From: Modestobacter sp.
GTDB lineage: Bacteria; Actinomycetota; Actinomycetes; Mycobacteriales; Geodermatophilaceae
Direction of reading: 5' to 3'
Length of the DNA stretch: 12,150 bases
NCBI GenBank assembly: GCA_025963425.1
Contig: JAOPUQ010000033.1
Span: forward strand, 1-12,150
In this document: positions 1 through 6,862 of the stretch, in pieces
How the letters are laid out: each line of letters starts with the position of its first letter
Numbering within the stretch: position 1 is the stretch's first letter
Notes under the pieces: generated by a model
Database searches by the model: none
The model's input: only the letters and a program-made list of their open reading frames with translations
What the model was told of the DNA's origin: nothing
Program-made: the position numbers and the translations under genes

Positions 1-647
1 GGGTAGATGTAGGTGTTGCGGACCATGAACTCCTTGAGGATGTCGTTCTGGATCGTCCCCGTGAGCTGGTCCGGGCTCACCCCCTGCTCCTCGGCGGCGA
101 CGACGTAGAGCGCCAGCACCGGCAGGACGGCGCCGTTCATGGTCATCGAGACGCTCATCCGGTCCAGTGGGATGCCGTCGAAGAGCTGCCGCATGTCCAG
201 GATCGAGTCGATCGCCACCCCGGCCATCCCGACGTCGCCGACCACCCGAGGGTGGTCGGAGTCGTAGCCGCGGTGGGTGGGCAGGTCGAAGGCGACCGAC
301 AGGCCCTTCTGCCCGGCGGCAAGGTTCCGCCGGTAGAAGGCGTTGGACTCCGTGGCCGTGGAGAACCCGGCGTACTGGCGCACGGTCCACGGCTGGGTCG
401 TGTACATCGTCGGGTAGGGCCCGCGCAGGTACGGCGCGATGCCGGGGAAGGTGCCGAGGAAGTCGACGTCGGCGAGGTCGGCCGGCGTGAGCAGCGGCGG
501 GACGGCGATGCCCTCGGGGGTCTGCCAGGTCGCCTCGGCCACGCTGCGGCCGGTGGCGGCGGAGTACGCCTCGGCCCACTCGGCCGGCCCGGCGCCCGCG
601 GAGGGCCGGCCGAGCTCGAGGTCGCCGAAGTCGGGGATGCCGCTCAT
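1..647 (-). CDS. mutB: Methylmalonyl-CoA mutase large (catalytic) subunit, N-terminal part (cut by window edge)
   Basis: This subunit catalyses the adenosylcobalamin-dependent interconversion of (R)-methylmalonyl-CoA and succinyl-CoA in propionate, odd-chain and branched-chain catabolism, as the active half of a MutA-MutB heterodimer. About 215 codons are visible, all from the N-terminal TIM-barrel domain; the C-terminal B12-binding domain lies off the left edge. Diagnostic stretches are YPTMY (residues 78-82), WTVRQYAGFSTATESNAFYR (87-106), THRGYDSDHPR, SMTMNGAVLPVLALYV and QNDILKEFMVRNTYIY. Tyr92 and Arg210 sit at the places of Tyr89 and Arg207 of the Propionibacterium enzyme, which contact substrate; Arg210 is the carboxylate-binding residue that favours methylmalonyl-CoA. 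The ATG at 647 overlaps the mutA stop as ATGA and has a strong AGGAGG (655-660, minus strand) seven bases upstream, inside mutA. Family and start are near certain. Confidence 0.96.
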   Translation of the reverse strand, partial: MSGIPDFGDLELGRPSAGAGPAEWAEAYSAATGRSVAEATWQTPEGIAVPPLLTPADLADVDFLGTFPGIAPYLRGPYPTMYTTQPWTVRQYAGFSTATESNAFYRRNLAAGQKGLSVAFDLPTHRGYDSDHPRVVGDVGMAGVAIDSILDMRQLFDGIPLDRMSVSMTMNGAVLPVLALYVVAAEEQGVSPDQLTGTIQNDILKEFMVRNTYIY

Positions 648-2596
648 GCCCGGTCCTCCTGATCACCGTTCGCAGAAATGGCCATCTCTGCGATCCCCAG
701 CTGCTCGTGCACGGCCCGCAGCGCGGCCAGTGCGTCACATCCGGCGTACACGTACCCGTCCACGCCGTCCACCCCCAGTTCGGGCCTGCCGGCGATCCAC
801 ACCGAGGTGGCACCGGCTGCCCGCAGTTCCGCGACCAGCCCGGCCGCCGACTCCGCGTAGTCCTTGTCGCTGCCGCAGAGGCAGACGACCGGCGTCGATG
901 CCGCCGCGAAGCCGGCCGCGCCGTCCCCGGACGGGGTCAGCAGACCGCCGGCCTGGAACAGGTTGGCGGCGAACGTGGCCCGCGCGGTGTGCCGGGCGAC
1001 CGACCCGAGCGTGGCCAGGTGGACGGCCGGGCGGGGCTCGACGGCCTCGGCCCGGTCGCGCAGCTCCTCGAACTCCGCGGCCGCGCGCACCCGGGGCAGC
1101 CCGCCGGGTCCGGGCGGCAGCACGTCGGCCGCCGGACGGCGCTTCGGGAGCAGCTCGGTCGGGTTGGGGAACTCGCTGACGCCGGTGATCGCGTCGGTGC
1201 GGTGTGCCAGGCGCTCGTTCCGGTCGGCCCACGCCGCCGCGATCCGCTCGCCCACCAGCCCGGAGGTCAGCGCCGCCGCCAGCCCGCCGGCCCGCTCGAT
1301 CTCGGTGAACCAGGCCCACGCGGCCTGGGCGAGGTCCTCGGTCAGCGACTCGACGTACCAGGAGCCCCCGGCCGGGTCGAGCACCCGGGCCAGGTGGCCC
1401 TCCTCGACCAGCAGGGTCTGGGTGTTGCGGGCGATCCGCCGGGCGAAGGCGTCGGGCAGGCCCAGCGCGGCGTCGAAGGGCTGGACGGTGACCACGTCGG
1501 CCCCACCCACGCCGGCGGCGAAGCAGGCCACCGTGGTGCGCAGCATGTTGACCCACGGGTCGTGCCGGGTCGTCATCACCGAGGAGGTGACCGCGTGCTG
1601 GCGCTGGGCCCGCGCCTCCGGCGCGGCGCCGCTGGCCTCGGCGACCCGGTCCCACAGCCGGCGGGCCGCCCGCAGTGCGGCGATGGTCGTGAACTGGTCG
1701 GCGCTCGCGGAGAAGCGGAAGTCCAGCTGGCCGAACGCCTCGTCCACGCTCAGCCCACCGTCGGTGAGGGCTCGCAGGTAGGCGACGCCCGCGGCCAGCG
1801 CGCAGCCGAGCTCCTCCACCGCCGAGGCGCCCGCGTCGGCGAAGACCGTCCCGTCGACGACGACCGTGCGCAGGCCCGGGTGCGCCTGGGCGCGGCGGGC
1901 CAGGTCGGCCAGCCCCGCGAGGTCCTGTTCCTGGCCGGAGGTCGCCTGCACCCCCAGCGGGTCCAGGCCGAGCGAGCCGCCGGGCGCCAGGTCGGTGCGC
2001 CCCTCGACCAGGGCCAGGAAGGCCTCGGCGGCGGCCGGGCCGCCCTGCACGGTCACCGGCGCCAGGTCGAGGTAGACGTCGGCGAGCACGTCGGCGAGCG
2101 AGTCGACCGGAACCGCGCCCTCGCCGAGGACCAGCCACAGCGAGGAGACGCCGTTCTCCAGGTCGGCCAGCACGGCCTCCCGGGTCGCGGCGACGTCGGG
2201 GTCGGCGTGCCGCTGGCGGACGTCCCAGCCACCGGGCACGTCCGGGTCCGCGCCGCCGGCCACGGTCGCCCCGGCCGCGCCCGCCCGGGCGCCACGCACG
2301 AACGGCGGCGCCCCCGGGACGCCGACCAGCTCGGGGAGGTCGCCGGCGTCCTCGGCGGTGTAGAGCGGCGCCACGCTGACCCCGGTGGCCACCGGCACCC
2401 GCAGCGCGTCCTCGACCGGGTCGGGCAGCTCCTCGCGGCCGGCCTTGCGCAGCACGGCGGCGACGAGGTCCCGCCACTGGTCGCGGGTGGCCTCGGCGAA
2501 CTCGCCGGCCAGGGCGAGCTCGTCGGGCGCCTCCGGCTCCGGCGGCACCTCGGCATCGGGAGGTGTCGCGGCCTGCTGCTCGTCCGTTGGACTCAT
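644..2596 (-). CDS. mutA: Methylmalonyl-CoA mutase small (non-catalytic) subunit
   Basis: This is the structural partner of MutB: same fold, but no bound cobalamin. The product is 650 aa, close to the usual size of the family. It starts with an acidic, Pro/Glu-rich leader, continues as a degenerate mutase TIM barrel (for example GSLGLDPLGVQA, FRFSASADQFTTIAALRAAR, PWVNMLRTTVACFAAGVGGA and VLDPAGGSWYVESLT) and ends in a B12-binding-like domain (about 510-645, with ATFAANLFQAGGL). The DxHxxG motif that supplies the lower cobalt ligand in large subunits is missing, as expected for a small subunit. The ATG at 2596 is chosen because the protein begins there with family-like sequence. The frame stays open further upstream but would then overlap the upstream amidohydrolase gene, and that extension has the composition of a shadow frame. 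The ribosome site is weak (GGTGA). The last codons hold the SD for mutB, so the two are translationally coupled. Confidence 0.95.
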   Translation of the reverse strand: MSPTDEQQAATPPDAEVPPEPEAPDELALAGEFAEATRDQWRDLVAAVLRKAGREELPDPVEDALRVPVATGVSVAPLYTAEDAGDLPELVGVPGAPPFVRGARAGAAGATVAGGADPDVPGGWDVRQRHADPDVAATREAVLADLENGVSSLWLVLGEGAVPVDSLADVLADVYLDLAPVTVQGGPAAAEAFLALVEGRTDLAPGGSLGLDPLGVQATSGQEQDLAGLADLARRAQAHPGLRTVVVDGTVFADAGASAVEELGCALAAGVAYLRALTDGGLSVDEAFGQLDFRFSASADQFTTIAALRAARRLWDRVAEASGAAPEARAQRQHAVTSSVMTTRHDPWVNMLRTTVACFAAGVGGADVVTVQPFDAALGLPDAFARRIARNTQTLLVEEGHLARVLDPAGGSWYVESLTEDLAQAAWAWFTEIERAGGLAAALTSGLVGERIAAAWADRNERLAHRTDAITGVSEFPNPTELLPKRRPAADVLPPGPGGLPRVRAAAEFEELRDRAEAVEPRPAVHLATLGSVARHTARATFAANLFQAGGLLTPSGDGAAGFAAASTPVVCLCGSDKDYAESAAGLVAELRAAGATSVWIAGRPELGVDGVDGYVYAGCDALAALRAVHEQLGIAEMAISANGDQEDRA

Positions 2597-2651
2597 CGTC
2601 GGGTCACCGGCTCTCGTGGGCGGACGCTCGTTGCAGAAGGTGTAACAGGCT

Positions 2652-3917
2652 TCAGGACGCCGGGGTGCTGGCGGGTACCGCCGGATCGGCGGCGGCGTCG
2701 GCGGCGAGTGCCTGCAGCGCCGTCCGGGCCAGCAGCCGCACGCCGACGCCGATGGACCGCTCGTCGACGTCGAAGGTGCCGCGGTGCAGGTCCAGCGGGG
2801 CACCGCCACCGTTCGTGCCCAGCCGGGCCAGCGCGATCGGCAGCGCCTCGGCGAACCAGCCGAAGTCCTCACCGCCCATGCTCTGCGGGCTGAGCACGAC
2901 TCCCTCGGCGCCCACGGTCTGCAGCGCGGCGGAGCGCAGCAGCGCCACGTTGCGCGGGTCGTTGACCACCGGCGGGACGCCCCGCACGTACTCGACGGAC
3001 ACCCCGGCCCCGGAGGCGGCGGCCACCTGGGTGACCAGGGTGCGCACCAGCTCCTCGGCCGAGGCCCACACGTCGCGGTCCAGCACACGCAGGGTGCCGC
3101 GCAGCTGGCCGGTCTCCGGGATCGTGTTGGGCGCGACACCGGCGCTCACCGCACCCCAGACCAGCGACATCCCCGAGCGGGGGTCGACCAGCCGGGACAG
3201 CAGGCCGGGCACGTCGGTGACCACCCGGCCCAGCGCGTGCACCAGGTCCACGGTCAGCTGGGGGCGGGCGGTGTGCCCGCCCGGGCCGGTGAGGGTGACC
3301 TCGATCCGGTCGCAGGCGGCGGTGATCGCACCGGTGCGCAACCCCACCCGGCCGACCGGCACCGACGGGTCGCAGTGCAGGGCGAACGCCCGGCTGGCGC
3401 CCTCGAGCAGCCCCTCGCGGACGATCTCCAGGGCGCCGCCGGGCACCTGTTCCTCACCGGGCTGGAAGACGCACCGCACCGTGCCGGGCAGCCCGTCCAG
3501 CGCGGCGAGCGCCTGGGCGACCCCGAGCAGCACGGTGGTGTGCACGTCGTGGCCGCAGGCGTGGCACAGGCCCGGCCGGGTCGAGGCGTAGGGGACGTCC
3601 TTGAGGTCGGGCAGCGGGAGCGCGTCGATGTCGGCGCGCAGCACGACCATCGGGCCCGCGCCGGTGCCCACGTCGCAGGTGAGCCCCGTGCCGCCGGCCA
3701 GCCGCCGTGGCCGCAGGCCGGCCGCGGCCAGCCCCTGCTCGAGGAAGGCGGTCGTCCCGTGCTCGGCGAAGCCGAGCTCGGGGTGGGCGTGCAGGTGCCG
3801 CCGGGCGGCGACCAGATCGGCCTCGTGGGCCCGCACCCAGTCGTCGACCGCGGCGCCGGCCCGGTCGAACGGCGTCTGCACGGAGGTGCCGACGGCGGTG
3901 CCCTCGCTGATGGTCAC
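2652..3917 (-). CDS. M20-family (M20D-type) metal-dependent amidohydrolase
   Basis: A 421-aa cytosolic hydrolase related to N-acyl-amino-acid, hippurate and IAA-amino-acid amidohydrolases and to mycobacterial AmiA1/AmiB1. Likely metal-binding and catalytic residues are visible: CHACGHD (residues 118-124), the tandem glutamates in PGEEQVPGGAL (E155, E156), the His of FALHCDP, and near the C-terminus SMGGEDFGWF. The inserted dimerisation domain begins near GPGGHTARP. No signal peptide is seen. The GTG start at 3917 overlaps the stop of the upstream ligase gene as GTGA, with a GGGGAG ribosome site about ten bases upstream, so the two are probably co-translated. The substrate cannot be read from sequence; cleavage of an N-acyl or gamma-glutamyl amide is the family expectation. 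A 54-base gap separates its stop from mutA, which may be partly read through from this transcript. Confidence 0.92.
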   Translation of the reverse strand: MTISEGTAVGTSVQTPFDRAGAAVDDWVRAHEADLVAARRHLHAHPELGFAEHGTTAFLEQGLAAAGLRPRRLAGGTGLTCDVGTGAGPMVVLRADIDALPLPDLKDVPYASTRPGLCHACGHDVHTTVLLGVAQALAALDGLPGTVRCVFQPGEEQVPGGALEIVREGLLEGASRAFALHCDPSVPVGRVGLRTGAITAACDRIEVTLTGPGGHTARPQLTVDLVHALGRVVTDVPGLLSRLVDPRSGMSLVWGAVSAGVAPNTIPETGQLRGTLRVLDRDVWASAEELVRTLVTQVAAASGAGVSVEYVRGVPPVVNDPRNVALLRSAALQTVGAEGVVLSPQSMGGEDFGWFAEALPIALARLGTNGGGAPLDLHRGTFDVDERSIGVGVRLLARTALQALAADAAADPAVPASTPAS

Positions 3918-5089
3918 GCGGTCGCGCTCCCCGCCCCACCGACGACGGCCGGGGCGGCGGGCAGGTCGTCGCGCATCTCGGCCAGCAGGCTGTCGACCAC
4001 CGGGCGCAGGTCGCCGTCGTGCGCAGCCGCGACCGCCCGCTGGCGCTGGTAGGAGGCGCCGAGGTCCAGGATGCGCAGGACGTCGGCCAGCTCCTCGGCG
4101 CAGCCCAGCCGCTTGGCGGTCGGCGCGAGCTCCTCGACCAGCTCGGCGATGGCCTGCCGGACCGGGCGCACCGTGCCCTTCTCGTCGACCACGATGTCGG
4201 CGTCCAGCCCGTACCGGGCCGCCCGCCACTTGTTCTCCCGCAGCACCCAGCTGGCCGGGACGGGCAGCGTGTAGCCGCGGTCGAGCTCGCGGTCGAACTG
4301 CTCGACCAGGCACTGGGACAGCGCGGCGACGGCGCCGACCTCGGTCAGGGTCGGCAGACCGTCGCAGATGCGCAGCTCCACGGTGCCGAAGTCCGGGTGC
4401 GGGCGGATGTCCCACCAGACCTCCCGAACGCTGTCGATGGCGTGCGTGGAGATCAGCGTCTCCATGTACTCCTCGAACCGGTCCCAGCCCGACAGCTGGT
4501 ACGGCAGCCCCGCGGTCGGCATGCCCTCGAACACCTTGGAGCGGGCCGAGGCCAGGCCGGTGTCGGCCCCGATCCAGTACGGGGAGGACGCCGAGAGCGC
4601 GAGGAAGTGCGGGACGTACTGGGACAGCGCGTTGACGATCGGGATGACCTTGTCCGGCGAGCGGACGCCGACGTGCACGTGCACCCCGAAGATCTGCAGC
4701 CGGCGGGCCAGCCACTGCATCTTCTCCACCAGCTGGAGGTAGCGCTCCTTGGGCGAGATCTGCTGGGTCTGCCAGTCGGTGATCGGGTGCGTGCCGGCGC
4801 ACATCAGCGCCAGGCCGTGCCGGTCGGCGGCGGCCACCACCTCGGCCAGCGTGCCGGCCAGGTCCGCCTTGGCCTCGGCCACCGTGGTGCAGATGCCGGT
4901 GATGATCTCGATGGTCGACTGCAGCAGCTCGTGCTTGGCCTTGGGGTGCTCGTCGAGTCCGTCGGGGGTGATCTCGGCGAGGATCTCGTTGGCCCCGGCG
5001 GTCAGCTCCCGGGTCCCCGGGTCGACCAACTGCAGCTCCCACTCCACCCCCAGGCTCGCGCGCTCGGAAGAGTGGAAGGGGATCTGCAC
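3914..5089 (-). CDS. YbdK-type carboxylate-amine ligase / glutamate-cysteine ligase family 2 (GCS2)
   Basis: A 391-aa ATP-dependent ligase of the glutamate-cysteine ligase 2 family, which joins a carboxylate (typically the gamma-carboxyl of glutamate) to an amine. Family hallmarks are LGVEWELQLVD (residues 13-23) at the N-terminus, CAGTHPITDW, FGVHVHVGVRSPD (about 134-146, with His137 and His139), WWDIRPHPDFGTVELRICD and ENKWRAARYGLDAD. YbdK members have only weak GCL activity in E. coli, and actinomycetes make mycothiol rather than glutathione, so the true product may be another gamma-glutamyl or amide compound. The GTG at 5089 is favoured because an in-frame TAG lies only 12 bases upstream, leaving no room for an earlier start or a normal ribosome site. 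A -10-like TAGACT ends six bases before this GTG, which suggests a leaderless mRNA. The gene overlaps the M20 amidohydrolase by four bases. Confidence 0.9.
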   Translation of the reverse strand: MQIPFHSSERASLGVEWELQLVDPGTRELTAGANEILAEITPDGLDEHPKAKHELLQSTIEIITGICTTVAEAKADLAGTLAEVVAAADRHGLALMCAGTHPITDWQTQQISPKERYLQLVEKMQWLARRLQIFGVHVHVGVRSPDKVIPIVNALSQYVPHFLALSASSPYWIGADTGLASARSKVFEGMPTAGLPYQLSGWDRFEEYMETLISTHAIDSVREVWWDIRPHPDFGTVELRICDGLPTLTEVGAVAALSQCLVEQFDRELDRGYTLPVPASWVLRENKWRAARYGLDADIVVDEKGTVRPVRQAIAELVEELAPTAKRLGCAEELADVLRILDLGASYQRQRAVAAAHDGDLRPVVDSLLAEMRDDLPAAPAVVGGAGSATA

Positions 5090-5095
5090 CCCGCG

Positions 5096-5101
5096 AGTCT
5101 A
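5096..5101 (-). promoter_or_regulatory. Candidate -10 element (TAGACT) of the ligase-amidohydrolase operon
   Basis: Read on the minus strand, TAGACT fits the actinobacterial TAnnnT pattern. It is followed by exactly six bases (CGCGGG) and then the GTG start of the ligase. That spacing would put the transcription start on the first base of the start codon. No convincing -35 was found 16-18 bases upstream. The same TAG is the in-frame stop that rules out a longer protein. This is inference from spacing only. Confidence 0.45.
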
Positions 5102-5139
5102 GGTTCGGGAACGATCTTCCGCCGCCCGGTGCGCGGGGG

Positions 5140-5197
5140 GCATAGGAAGCTTTACGCCCGGTATCGGCGTCCCGACCGGGTGGAGAGCTTCCTATGC
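5140..5197. repeat. 12-bp perfect inverted repeat with nested 6-bp repeat in the divergent promoter region
   Basis: The left arm GCATAGGAAGCT (5140-5151) and the right arm AGCTTCCTATGC (5186-5197) are exact reverse complements. The outer pairing continues to 5137/5200 with one G-T mismatch. Between them lies a second perfect repeat, CCCGGT (5157-5162) with ACCGGG (5175-5180). The element is centred between the divergent ligase and purine nucleoside phosphorylase genes, and the right arm contains the candidate -10 of the latter. A regulator operator is the simplest reading, with the two arms as half-sites about 46 bases apart centre to centre. DNA cruciform or RNA hairpin roles are possible. 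It is not followed by a T-run and lies upstream of both starts, so a terminator is less likely. Confidence 0.7.
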
Positions 5198-5198
5198 T
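5193..5198 (+). promoter_or_regulatory. Candidate -10 element (TATGCT) of the nucleoside salvage operon
   Basis: TATGCT matches the TAnnnT consensus and stands exactly six bases (CCGGGA) before the GTG start of punA, so transcription would begin at or next to the start codon. The GGGAG just before the GTG is too close to serve as a Shine-Dalgarno site, which supports leaderless translation. The hexamer overlaps the right arm of the inverted repeat, so a protein bound there would block it. No good -35 is seen. Confidence 0.55.
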
Positions 5199-5204
5199 CC
5201 GGGA

Positions 5205-6023
5205 GTGAGCCAGTCCGCACCCCTGCCCCCGAACGACCCCGCGGCCCTGGCCGCCCGTGCCGCCGAGGAGCTGACCGCCGCCCTCGGCGACGGCCACGAC
5301 GTCGCGGTGGTGATGGGCTCGGGCTGGGCGCCGGCAGCGGACGCCTTCGGCGAGACGCTGGCAAGCGTCGGCATCGGCGACCTGCCCGGCTTCGCCGCCC
5401 CCACGGTCACCGGTCACGGCGGCGAGATCCGATCGGTGCGGATCGGCGGCCACAAGGTGCTGCTGTTCCTCGGCCGCACGCACCTCTACGAGGACCGCGG
5501 CGTCGAGCCGGTCGTGCACGGCATCCGCACGGCCGCGGCCGCCGGGGTGCGCACCGTCGTCCTCACCAACGCCGCCGGCGGACTGTCCCCCGACCACCGG
5601 GTCGGCCAGGCGGTGCTGATCAGCGACCACCTCAACCTCACCGCGCGCTCACCGCTGGTCGGGGGAACGTTCGTCGACCTGACCGACCTGTACTCCGCCC
5701 GGCTGCGGGCGCTCGCGAAGGAGATCGATCCGTCGCTGGCCGAGGGCGTCTACGCCGCCCTGCCCGGCCCACATTTCGAGACCCCGGCCGAGATCCGCAT
5801 GCTGCGCACGATGGGCGCGGACCTGGTCGGCATGTCCACCGCGCTGGAGGCGATCGCCGCCCGGGCCGCCGGGGTCGAGGTGCTGGGGCTGTCGATGGTG
5901 ACCAACGCCGCGGCCGGCATGACCGGGGAGGCGCTGGACCACGTGGAGGTGCTGGAGGCGGGCAAGGCCGCCGCCGGCCGGCTCGGCGAGTTCCTGGTCG
6001 CGCTGATCGGGCGCCTGCCGTGA
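5205..6023 (+). CDS. punA: Purine nucleoside phosphorylase (trimeric, 6-oxopurine type)
   Basis: This cytosolic enzyme splits inosine, guanosine and their deoxy forms with phosphate into free base and (deoxy)ribose-1-phosphate. The product is 272 aa, typical for trimeric PNPs. Visible motifs are VVMGSGWAPAAD (phosphate site, about 35-46), GRTHLYED (His93), VLTNAAGGL (119-127), GPHFETPAEIRMLRTMGADL and VGMSTALEAIAAR. Phe191, Glu192, Met210 and Asn234 stand exactly nine positions before human PNP Phe200, Glu201, Met219 and Asn243, which bind base and ribose. The Glu/Asn pair predicts preference for 6-oxopurines over adenosine. The GTG at 5205 is chosen from the -10 spacing and the natural N-terminus. 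It is the first gene of a four-gene operon, and its stop overlaps the next start as GTGA. Confidence 0.95.
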   Translation: MSQSAPLPPNDPAALAARAAEELTAALGDGHDVAVVMGSGWAPAADAFGETLASVGIGDLPGFAAPTVTGHGGEIRSVRIGGHKVLLFLGRTHLYEDRGVEPVVHGIRTAAAAGVRTVVLTNAAGGLSPDHRVGQAVLISDHLNLTARSPLVGGTFVDLTDLYSARLRALAKEIDPSLAEGVYAALPGPHFETPAEIRMLRTMGADLVGMSTALEAIAARAAGVEVLGLSMVTNAAAGMTGEALDHVEVLEAGKAAAGRLGEFLVALIGRLP

Positions 6024-6862
6024 GTGGTCCGGTCCTGGTCACCGGGGCGGCCGGGCTGATCGGCACCTGGCTGCGCGGCAGTTTGCCCGAGCGCGGCTGG
6101 GCGGTGCGCAGCCTGGACGTCGCCCCGATCGCCGACGTCCGCCCGGGCGAGGAGCAGCTGGTCGCCGACGTCACCGACCTCGCGGCGATGGTCGACGCCT
6201 GCACCGGGGCCACTGCCGTCGTCCACCTGGCCGGCATCGCCACCGAGTCCACCTGGCCGGCGATCAGCCACAGCAACATCGAGGGCACCTACGCCACCCT
6301 GGAGGCCGCCCGCCGGGCCGGCGTGCAGCGCGTCGTGCTGGCCAGCAGCAACCACGCCACCGGTTACACGCCGCGGCCGGAGCAGGGCCTGCTGACCGAG
6401 GCCGAGGCCCCGCACCGCCCGGACACCTACTACGGCGTGTCCAAGGCGACGATGGAGGCGCTGGGCTCGCTCTACGCCGACCGCTACGGGCTGGACGTCG
6501 TCTGCCTGCGGATCGGCAGCGCCTTCCCCGAGCCGACGACGGTCCGCCAGCTGGCCACCTGGCTGTCGCCGACCGACACCGTCGGGCTGGTCGACGCCGC
6601 GCTGCGCGCCCCCTCCCCAGGCTTCGCCGTCGTCTGGGGCGTCTCGGACAACACCCGCCGCTGGTGGGACCTCACCGCCGCGCGGGCGCTGGGCTACGAG
6701 TCCGTGGACGACGCCGAGGTGTACGCCGCGGAACTGCTGGAGGTCCACGGCGAGCCCGACCCCACCGACCCGGTGCACGCCCGGGTGGGCGGGGAGTACG
6801 CGACCGCCGCCTTCGACGCCGACGTGATCGAGGCCCGGCAGGCTGCCCCGGAGGAGCCGTGA
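6020..6862 (+). CDS. NAD-dependent sugar dehydrogenase of the extended SDR family, uronate-dehydrogenase-like
   Basis: A 280-aa Rossmann protein of the NAD(P)-dependent epimerase/dehydratase family. It has the nucleotide loop TGAAGLIG (8-15), VVHLAG after the fourth strand, ASSNH (108-112) in place of the usual catalytic Ser/Thr segment, and the catalytic YGVSK (Tyr138, Lys142). Several phrases match uronate dehydrogenase (Udh) as I recall the Agrobacterium enzyme: ASSNH-x-x-GY-x-P, LRIGSAFPEP, the ATWLSPTD region, and VVWGVSDN followed by a WWD. The C-terminal half is short, as in Udh, unlike true epimerases. Udh oxidises glucuronate or galacturonate to the aldaro-lactone with NAD; the substrate here is unknown, and its place between punA and the phosphomutase gene hints at a pentose or another nucleoside-derived sugar. 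The start overlaps the punA stop (GTGA) and its stop overlaps the next start (GTGA). Confidence 0.85.
   Translation: MSGPVLVTGAAGLIGTWLRGSLPERGWAVRSLDVAPIADVRPGEEQLVADVTDLAAMVDACTGATAVVHLAGIATESTWPAISHSNIEGTYATLEAARRAGVQRVVLASSNHATGYTPRPEQGLLTEAEAPHRPDTYYGVSKATMEALGSLYADRYGLDVVCLRIGSAFPEPTTVRQLATWLSPTDTVGLVDAALRAPSPGFAVVWGVSDNTRRWWDLTAARALGYESVDDAEVYAAELLEVHGEPDPTDPVHARVGGEYATAAFDADVIEARQAAPEEP

Noticed and set aside
2597..2651. A cobalamin riboswitch in front of the B12-dependent mutase genes.
   Set aside because: The gap is only about 55 bases, too short for such an element, and no B12-box-like sequence is seen.
2597..3139. Longer N-terminus for MutA: the frame stays open upstream of the ATG at 2596.
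   Set aside because: The extension lies entirely antiphase within the amidohydrolase gene, has Arg/Pro/Ser-rich shadow composition, and MutA-like sequence begins at the ATG.
707..4052. Long plus-strand open frames opposite mutA and the amidohydrolase.
   Set aside because: They are antisense shadows in very GC-rich DNA, rich in Gly, Arg and Val-Gln-His runs with no recognisable domain, while the minus-strand genes have clear family motifs.
5140..5197. Reading the inverted repeat as a rho-independent terminator.
   Set aside because: It lies upstream of two divergent starts, not after a stop, has a 34-base space between the arms, and has no T-run.
4019..6019. A very long plus-strand frame running into the SDR gene, which would give a large fusion protein.
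   Set aside because: The part before 6020 overlaps the ligase on the other strand and punA in another frame; only from GTG 6020 does it match the SDR family.
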